The position numbers and the translations under genes were made by a program. This document shows, one piece after another, positions 58,800-64,000 of a stretch of 64,000 nt of DNA (its first letter is position 1; the number at the start of each line of letters is the position of its first letter). The stretch covers positions 62,001 through 126,000 of the forward strand of contig JACKER010000008.1 of the NCBI GenBank assembly GCA_020632925.1, given 5' to 3'. Below the pieces are notes generated by a model. The model did not search any database. It saw only the letters and a list, made by a program, of their open reading frames with translations, and had not been told where the DNA came from. The stretch comes from Alphaproteobacteria bacterium (GTDB lineage Bacteria; Myxococcota_A; UBA796; GCA-2862545).

Positions 58800-60362
58800 T
58801 CAGTCCTCGAGACCGAAGAACACCCGGATGCGGTCCAGGATCCGGTCGCGCTCCGCCTGTTGGCGCTGGCTCTTGTCGGAGGCGTCCAGCCCCTCCCGGA
58901 CCGTGAGCAGCTCGACGCGCCGGCGCGCCAGGATGTCCGAGAACTCGGCCGCCAGGGCCGGGCGGTCCTGGAGCACCTTCTCGAACCCGGGCTTGTCCAG
59001 GCGGTAGCACTCCACGTCGGTGCGGGCGATCACCGACGCGAGCCGCGACTCGCCGGTCATCAGCCCCATCTCGCCGATGAAGCCCGGCCCCTCGATGCTG
59101 GCGACCACGCGGGAGGGCCCTTCGGGAGCGACCTGGGTGACCACGTCCACCCGGCCGGACACGATGACGTAGAGGTAGTGGGCGACGGCACCCTGGTGGG
59201 TCAGCGTCTCGCCGGCGGTGAACGGAGCGTGCACCAGGTGCTCCGCCAGCTCCTGGCTCTCCTCGTCGGTGAGCTGCGCGAACAGCTCGACCTTGCGCAG
59301 GGCCTGCAGCGCGCGCTCCTCGCGTCGGGCCTTGGTCCGCAGGGCCTCCTCGTCGTCCGCAGGCGCGTGGAACACCATCATGGAGGGCTTGGCGAGCTCG
59401 ATGTTCGCGCGGCGCAGGGCGGAGTAGATCCGCGCGCGGACCGCGGCGCTGGTCGGGTCGTCGACCGCCAGATCGGTCAGCCAGTAGCGCACCGCGTACA
59501 GCCCGAAGCTCTCCCGGCGGTCGCGCGCGAAGTCCATGCAGATGCAGTCGGGCGGCGGGCTCGTGGAGACGTTGGGCAGCTCGCTCGACCGGAGCGCGTC
59601 CTGGACGGTGCGGGACACGAGCGTCGGCGCCCAGCGGTAGTCCACGTGAAAGTAGACCCACATGCGGTGCTGGACCGGCTGGCCCTCCCGCTTGCCGAGG
59701 ATCACGATCTGGCTCGACAGCAGCGAGGCGTTCGGGACGATGATCGTGTCCCAGTCGCGGGTCTCGACCACGGTGTGGCGCCAGCGGACCGCGGTGACCT
59801 TCCCCTGCTTGCCGTTCTCGAGCTGGATCCAGTCGCCGGGCTGGACCGAGCCGTCCATCTGCAGCGCGATCCCGCCGATCACGTTGCCGAGGGTGCTCTG
59901 CAGCGACAGCGTCACCACCGCGGCGGCGATGGAGCTCGCGGCGAGGACCGACGTGATGTCCACGTCGGCGGCGGAGAACACCACGGCCGCTGCGAAGACG
60001 TAGGCGATGCCCAGCGCGAGGTCGGACACGATGGTCAGGACCTCGATGGCGAGCGCGGGCAGCAGCAGGTCGAACACGACCAGGGCCGCCAGGTTCACCG
60101 CGGTGAACGCGAGCAGCAGGTCGGTCGTGACCTCGATCCAGGTCAGCGCCCCGAGCGGGGAGGTGCGCGCGACCGCGCCGACGATCCAGCTGACGACGTA
60201 CAGGCCATAGAGCAGGACCACGCGCCGGAGCTGCCGTCGGTGCTCGACCGCGAAACGGTTGACCAGCAGCGCCACGACGAGCACCCCGGCCGTGAGCGAT
60301 CCCGGCTCGACCAGGTGCGAGAGCAGCTCGAGGACGACGGTGTCGAGGTTCGGCGGGGGCAT
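58800..60362 (-). CDS. MscS-type mechanosensitive channel with cyclic-nucleotide-binding domain
   Basis: 520 residues. Four to five N-terminal transmembrane helices lead to the MscS pore and beta domain: TLSLQSTLGNVIGGIALQMD, then VQPGDWIQLENGKQGKVTAV, and DWDTIIVPNASLLSSQIVI. After a linker, residues 375-480 form a cNMP-binding domain: GETLTHQGAVAHYLYVIVSG, then GFIGEMGLMTGESRLASVIA. The phosphate-cassette Arg-Ala pair reads SRLAS. This is the bCNG-like architecture of cyclic-nucleotide-gated MscS homologues. It converges with the phosphoesterase gene. Confidence 0.92.
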   Translation of the reverse strand: MPPPNLDTVVLELLSHLVEPGSLTAGVLVVALLVNRFAVEHRRQLRRVVLLYGLYVVSWIVGAVARTSPLGALTWIEVTTDLLLAFTAVNLAALVVFDLLLPALAIEVLTIVSDLALGIAYVFAAAVVFSAADVDITSVLAASSIAAAVVTLSLQSTLGNVIGGIALQMDGSVQPGDWIQLENGKQGKVTAVRWRHTVVETRDWDTIIVPNASLLSSQIVILGKREGQPVQHRMWVYFHVDYRWAPTLVSRTVQDALRSSELPNVSTSPPPDCICMDFARDRRESFGLYAVRYWLTDLAVDDPTSAAVRARIYSALRRANIELAKPSMMVFHAPADDEEALRTKARREERALQALRKVELFAQLTDEESQELAEHLVHAPFTAGETLTHQGAVAHYLYVIVSGRVDVVTQVAPEGPSRVVASIEGPGFIGEMGLMTGESRLASVIARTDVECYRLDKPGFEKVLQDRPALAAEFSDILARRRVELLTVREGLDASDKSQRQQAERDRILDRIRVFFGLED

Positions 60363-60448
60363 GGCGCGGCAGTGTCACCCAGGGTCCGTGACCGCTGCAA
60401 GACCGGCGCAACGGACCCCGGTGACGGAGGGACATCGGAGGAACCGAC

Positions 60449-61006
60449 ATGTCGACCCACACCCATCGCTTCGCCCTCGCCACCCTCCTCGTCCTCGCCG
60501 CGTGCGGCGTGGGGACCGGGAGCGGCACGACCGCCACCACGGACCAGGCGCTGACCGGCATCCCGTGCGGCCAGATCCTGGACTGCTACGACCTGTGCGA
60601 CCCGAACGACGGCGCCTGCATCCAGCAGTGCTACGACGCGGCCTACCCGACCGGCCAGCAGCTCCACGACGCGCTGAACGACTGCTCGGTCGCGAGCGGG
60701 TGCGCCGACTGGTCGTGCGTGGAGCAGGCGTGCGGCCAGCAGCTCGAGGCCTGCGAGCTCGACGTGCCCCCCGGCGGCTGGATCTGCTTCTCGGCGGGGG
60801 TGTACGAGGTCTGCGACGTGTACGGCTACTGCCACGACCGGATGGCGGAGGGCGGTGGCTGGGGCGCCGATCAGGCCTCCGCGGCGTTCTGGTCGAACGC
60901 GGACTGCGAGGAGAACATGACCATCAGCATCCTCATCGAGCAGCTCGACGGCTCCGCCGGCGTGAAGCAGGGATGCGCGCCGACCCAGTGCCTGCCGAAC
61001 GAATAG
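60449..61006 (+). CDS. Cys-rich lipoprotein
   Basis: 185 residues with GGAGGA upstream. The signal MSTHTHRFALATLLVLAAC has its lipobox Cys at 19. The mature part has about twenty Cys in irregular pairs (PCGQILDCYDLCDPNDGACI, QACGQQLEAC). This resembles the disulfide-rich surface lipoproteins abundant in myxobacteria. No catalytic motif. Function unknown. Confidence 0.82.
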   Translation: MSTHTHRFALATLLVLAACGVGTGSGTTATTDQALTGIPCGQILDCYDLCDPNDGACIQQCYDAAYPTGQQLHDALNDCSVASGCADWSCVEQACGQQLEACELDVPPGGWICFSAGVYEVCDVYGYCHDRMAEGGGWGADQASAAFWSNADCEENMTISILIEQLDGSAGVKQGCAPTQCLPNE

Positions 61007-61017
61007 CTGGAGTGAGC

Positions 61018-61044
61018 GAGGCTCTCTTGCATCGAGAGGACCTC
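61018..61044. terminator. Hairpin between convergent genes
   Basis: GAGGCTCTC pairs with GAGAGGACCTC around TTGCATC, with a 2-nt bulge, between the stops of the Cys-rich lipoprotein and the YjbR-like gene. No T-run follows on either side, so a terminator role is only suggested by position. Confidence 0.35.
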
Positions 61045-61054
61045 AGACATCGCG

Positions 61055-61360
61055 TCAGCGCTTTCGGGACGCGTGGGTCCAGGCCTCCTGCAGCAGCTGG
61101 ACCAGCACGTCGTCCGCGACGCGCTCCAGGTCCACCCGAACGGCAGCGAGCTTCGTCCCCCACCACTTCTCCTCGCAGGCCTGGTCCAGCATGACCGCCT
61201 CGTGGATCGCGTCCTCGTCCATCATCAGGTGCGCGATGCCGGGCTCGGGGAGCGTCGCGAAGATGCGGTTGGCCACCCGGAACGAGGGGAACCCGTGGTG
61301 GTCCCGCTCGGTGGCGTCGGCCTGCGCGAGCGCGTTCCGACGGAACTCGTGGATGTCCAT
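61055..61360 (-). CDS. MmcQ/YjbR-like protein
   Basis: 101 residues. The pattern HGFPSFRVANRIFATLPEPG, then AHLMMDEDAIHEAVMLDQ and KWWGTKLAAVRVDLERV, matches the MmcQ/YjbR fold of small cytosolic proteins that resemble DNA-binding or cyclic-nucleotide folds but lack a known activity. The start ATG at 61360 was chosen for fit to the family. Unusual neighbours give no hint of function. Confidence 0.75.
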   Translation of the reverse strand: MDIHEFRRNALAQADATERDHHGFPSFRVANRIFATLPEPGIAHLMMDEDAIHEAVMLDQACEEKWWGTKLAAVRVDLERVADDVLVQLLQEAWTHASRKR

Positions 61361-61404
61361 GCGTCCTCCGCGGACGGCAGGGTACCCTGACCGCGGAGGC
61401 ACCG

Positions 61405-62148
61405 TTGGGCGAACGCACCGACGGCATCGAGGTCGCCCGCAGGTTGCTCGCGTCGGGGCCACCGGCGCTGCTCGGTCTGGTGGCGGGCTCGGTGGCGCGC
61501 GGGGTGGCAACCGATCGCAGCGACCTGGACCTCGTGATCGTCGCGCCGCGGGTCCCACGGGCCACCCGGAGCACGTTCGTGACCGAGGGGTGGACCGTCG
61601 AGTTGTTCGTCCACGACCCCGGCACGCTCGACCACTACCTGCGCCGGCTCGACCCGACCTCCGGGATCCCCGCGCACAGCACGATGATCGTGGAGTCGGT
61701 GGCGGTGTGGGAGCAGGACCCCGACCTCTTGCCCCGCATCCGCGCGACGGCCGAGAGGGTGTTGCGCGACGGTCCGGCTCCCCTCCCCCGCCACGCGCTC
61801 GAGCAGGCCCGGTACCAGCTCACCATCACCCGCGAGCACCTCCGGCGTCCGCGCGACCCCGACGAGCTCCGGGCCTACGTGGCGCAGCTCCATCGGCCGC
61901 TCGCCGAGCTCTGGCTGCGCGGTCGGCGACGTTGGTTCGCGGAGGACCGACGCCTGCGGAGCCGGCTGACCGAGGACGACGCGGAGATGGCGGCCACGAT
62001 GGACGCGGCCCTCCGATCGGCGATGGTCGAGCTCGACCCGACGCCGACGATCGCGGTGATCGACCGGGTGCTCGAGGCGCTCGGAGGTCCATTGGGAGCT
62101 GGATATTCAGCCACGGGGCCTCCCTCGTGGCGCATCGAAGGGGGGTGA
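61405..62148 (+). CDS. Nucleotidyltransferase-domain protein
   Basis: 247 residues from a TTG with GCGGAGG upstream. The NTP-transferase signature GSVARGVATDRSDLDLVIVA at 28-47 has the two Asp of SDLDL; the third Asp of the usual set is probably in TVELFVHD near 70. The C-terminal half is helical and could bind RNA or a small substrate (LRAYVAQLHRPLAELWLRGR). These enzymes transfer NMP to antibiotics, RNA or proteins. The substrate here is unknown. Confidence 0.78.
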   Translation: MGERTDGIEVARRLLASGPPALLGLVAGSVARGVATDRSDLDLVIVAPRVPRATRSTFVTEGWTVELFVHDPGTLDHYLRRLDPTSGIPAHSTMIVESVAVWEQDPDLLPRIRATAERVLRDGPAPLPRHALEQARYQLTITREHLRRPRDPDELRAYVAQLHRPLAELWLRGRRRWFAEDRRLRSRLTEDDAEMAATMDAALRSAMVELDPTPTIAVIDRVLEALGGPLGAGYSATGPPSWRIEGG

Positions 62149-62196
62149 CCTTTGTCCGATCCTGTCCGCCAACACGTCTCGTGGTCCGGAGCGACC

Positions 62197-62907
62197 ATGC
62201 AGACACCCCTCGAGCGCGCCGTGGCGCGGATGCGGACCTGGCAGCACCTGCCGGGCTGGCACCCTGCCGAGCACGCTCGCACGTTGTTCGAGATCTACCT
62301 GCCCGAGATCGTCGAGGCGCAGCTCGGGACGCCGCTCAGCGACGTCGTGATCCCGCAGCTGCCCGTCCGCAACGGCCTCGTCTGGCGCGCCAGCCAGGGC
62401 AACGCCGCCCGGCGGGTCGATCTCGTGTTGTTCACCGCGGACCGTCAGCGCGTGATCGCCGTCGACCTGGGGGACGGTGAGCCCGAGAACGCCCGACAAC
62501 AGCGCATGTTGTCCCGCCTCCCGGCGGTCGGCTTCCGCAAGGTGCTGGAGGGCGTCCTCGAGCTGGCCCGGACGGCGCCCGACCGCCGCCGGTACGCGCA
62601 CCTGCTCCAGGCGTTGGCGGACGAGGGTTGCCTCGAGCTGCCCGCGGACTTCCACGATCAGCTCTGGCCCCGGACACGCCGCACGTACCGTCGCGCGTTG
62701 GACCGCGTGCAGATCACGGTCGCACCCGGCGAGCGCCTGCTGAGCGTCCTGCGCGTCCGCCCGAGCTGCGAGGGTGCGTGCCTCGACTACTCGGCCATGC
62801 GCGACCACCTGGAGCGCCGCGCGGACGATCCGGTGGGTCAGGGCTTCGCCGAGCTGCTGGGGGCCTGGATCCAGCGCCCGGGCTCGGTCAGCGCCGCCGC
62901 TCGATGA
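62197..62907 (+). CDS. Hypothetical protein, possible nuclease fold
   Basis: 236 residues from the ATG at 62197 (GGAG upstream); a TTG at 62152 is an alternative. Residues 45-110 read SDVVIPQLPVRNGLVWRASQ, then RRVDLVLFTADRQRVIAVDL. The last segment is a strand-turn-strand pattern with D-x..-D as in some restriction-nuclease folds, but the Lys is missing. The middle is helical and Arg-rich. It ends inside the convergent acetate kinase-PduL gene (20-bp overlap). No confident family. Confidence 0.6.
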   Translation: MQTPLERAVARMRTWQHLPGWHPAEHARTLFEIYLPEIVEAQLGTPLSDVVIPQLPVRNGLVWRASQGNAARRVDLVLFTADRQRVIAVDLGDGEPENARQQRMLSRLPAVGFRKVLEGVLELARTAPDRRRYAHLLQALADEGCLELPADFHDQLWPRTRRTYRRALDRVQITVAPGERLLSVLRVRPSCEGACLDYSAMRDHLERRADDPVGQGFAELLGAWIQRPGSVSAAAR

Positions 62908-64000
62908 GGCCGGTCGCGGCGGTCGCGCGGTAGGGCTCCTGCAGCTCGCCCGAGGCCCCGGAGGAGAGCTCGGCCGCGTTGGCCTCGTCCGTGTCGATGT
63001 GCATCTCGAGCGCGTACTTCTCGCTGACGCGGACCAGGACGTCGCCGAACACGAGATCGCGGGGACCACCCGTCACCGCCACCTCGACCTCGTCGCCGTC
63101 GCTCACCCCGAACGCGAGCGCGTCGTCGGGGTGCATGTGGATGTGCCGCCACGCGCAGATCAGCCCTTCCTTGAGCTGCAGCGTCCCCTTCGGCCCCTCG
63201 AGCACGACGGGCGCGGAGTCCGCGGTCTGCCCCGACTGACGGATGGGGGCGTCCACACCCAGCAGGAACTCGTCGGTACGCGACACCTCGACCTGGCAGG
63301 CCTTGCGCAGGGGGCCGAGCACGCGGACGCGCTCGAGCCGACCGCGCGGGCCGACGACGGTGACCCGCTCCTCGGAGGCGAACTGGCCCGGCTGCGACAG
63401 CGGTCGACTCGGGGTGAGATCGGAGCCGACGCCGAACAGCACGTCCATGGCGGCGCGGTCGAGGTGGACGTGGCGCGCGCTGATCGCGATCGGGATGGGG
63501 GACGGCGCCTTCACGACCTTGTGGGCGCGGACCACCGCCTCGGTGTCGCGGGCGATCTGGAGCTCTTCGTTGGTCGCCACCACCAGCGCGCGGACGCGGG
63601 CGTGCTCGGCGGCGATGTCGACCACCGGCCGATCGTGGTCCACCCGGGCGTCGGCGTTGCGGTCCTCGTCCAGCGTGACGCCGAGGAAGTCCAGCCGCTG
63701 CAGGATGCGGCGACGCATGTCGACCGAGTGCTCGCCGATGCCGCCCGTGAGCACGACGGCGTCGAGGCCGCCCATGACCGCCGCGTAGGCGCCGATGACC
63801 TTGCGGGCCCGGTGGGCGAAGACGTTGATGGCGAGACGGGCCCGGTCGTCGCCCTCGGCGGCGGCGCGCTGGATGACGCGCAGGTCGTTGCCGAGCCCGC
63901 TGAGCCCCGCGAGCCCGCTCTTGCGGTTGAGCAGGGTATCCGTCTCCTCCACGCCGAGCTCGCGGCAGAGGCGAAGCACCAGGCCGGGACCGACGTCGCC
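62888..64000 (-). CDS. Acetate/propionate kinase fused to PduL-type phosphotransacylase (5' part outside window)
   Basis: The frame is open to the last base, so the N-terminal part lies beyond 64000. About 370 residues are visible. The first 165 are the C-terminal half of an ASKHA acetate kinase: DVGPGLVLRLCRELG, TLLNRKSGLAGLSG, and AYAAVMGGLDAVVLTGGIGE. After a short linker comes a PduL-type phosphate acyltransferase: IPIAISARHVHLDRAAMDVL, then CAWRHIHMHPDDALAFGVSD with the metal-binding His pairs. Together the two activities interconvert acyl-CoA, acyl phosphate and acetate or propionate with ATP. The two enzymes usually come from separate genes; here they are in one frame with no stop. Confidence 0.9.
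   Translation of the reverse strand, partial: GDVGPGLVLRLCRELGVEETDTLLNRKSGLAGLSGLGNDLRVIQRAAAEGDDRARLAINVFAHRARKVIGAYAAVMGGLDAVVLTGGIGEHSVDMRRRILQRLDFLGVTLDEDRNADARVDHDRPVVDIAAEHARVRALVVATNEELQIARDTEAVVRAHKVVKAPSPIPIAISARHVHLDRAAMDVLFGVGSDLTPSRPLSQPGQFASEERVTVVGPRGRLERVRVLGPLRKACQVEVSRTDEFLLGVDAPIRQSGQTADSAPVVLEGPKGTLQLKEGLICAWRHIHMHPDDALAFGVSDGDEVEVAVTGGPRDLVFGDVLVRVSEKYALEMHIDTDEANAAELSSGASGELQEPYRATAATGLIERRR

Overview
The window is about 70 percent GC with strongly GC-biased third codon positions, frequent GTG and TTG starts preceded by GGAGG-type ribosome sites, and many ATGA or TTGA stop/start overlaps. Lipoproteins with LxxC boxes and Cys-rich or Asp/Gly-rich mature parts, a RecC-RecB-RecD order and a mix of PKS, P450 and envelope genes suggest a myxobacterium-like bacterium (Myxococcota or a related lineage). 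That assignment is inference from style; no rRNA is present.

Layout. 1-4861: accessory island with the 3' end of an SF1 helicase, a small winged-helix protein, and a minus-strand set of a HEPN-like ORF, an XRE-nucleotidyltransferase fusion and a small hypothetical. It borders a tRNA cluster (4886-5369: Gly-like, Met, Cys, Gln), a common integration target. 5512-5685 is a small Cys-containing peptide gene with its own terminator. 5764-14101 is the recC-recB-recD operon. 14107-22132 holds hypothetical, membrane, nuclease-like and lipoprotein genes, an M4 metalloprotease lipoprotein, and an 850-bp intergenic array of 52-53 bp repeats with two REPIN/MITE-like elements. 22179-28729 is a 1915-aa helicase-nuclease of the DUF4011/DUF3320 type plus a translationally coupled partner. 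28820-31217 is an EamA exporter with a MocR-type regulator and matching operator motifs. 31223-33886 holds two polytopic membrane proteins.

34021-57565 looks like one large gene cluster for making and attaching an unusual acyl or polyketide group at the cell envelope. It has an MDR-type dehydrogenase and MBOAT; a membrane-anchored KR-ACP-KS-ACP polyketide synthase with a ClpA-N-like front end; a glycosidase-like lipoprotein; an oxygenase with reversed Rieske order; two SGNH-like membrane proteins; a free ACP; a sulfatase-superfamily enzyme; a second MBOAT; a Cys-less thiolase-like protein; an acyl-AMP ligase; an intact KASIII; a P450 with its ferredoxin; and an SDR. The ligase, ACP, MBOAT and SGNH set matches the logic of the Dlt acyl relay. 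Two plus-strand transcription units of the cluster share a TGTACAGTG promoter-like motif.

57569-64000 is a mixed tail: metallophosphoesterase, MscS channel with a cNMP domain, Cys-rich lipoprotein, YjbR-like protein, nucleotidyltransferase, a hypothetical, and the 3' part of an acetate kinase-PduL fusion cut by the window edge.
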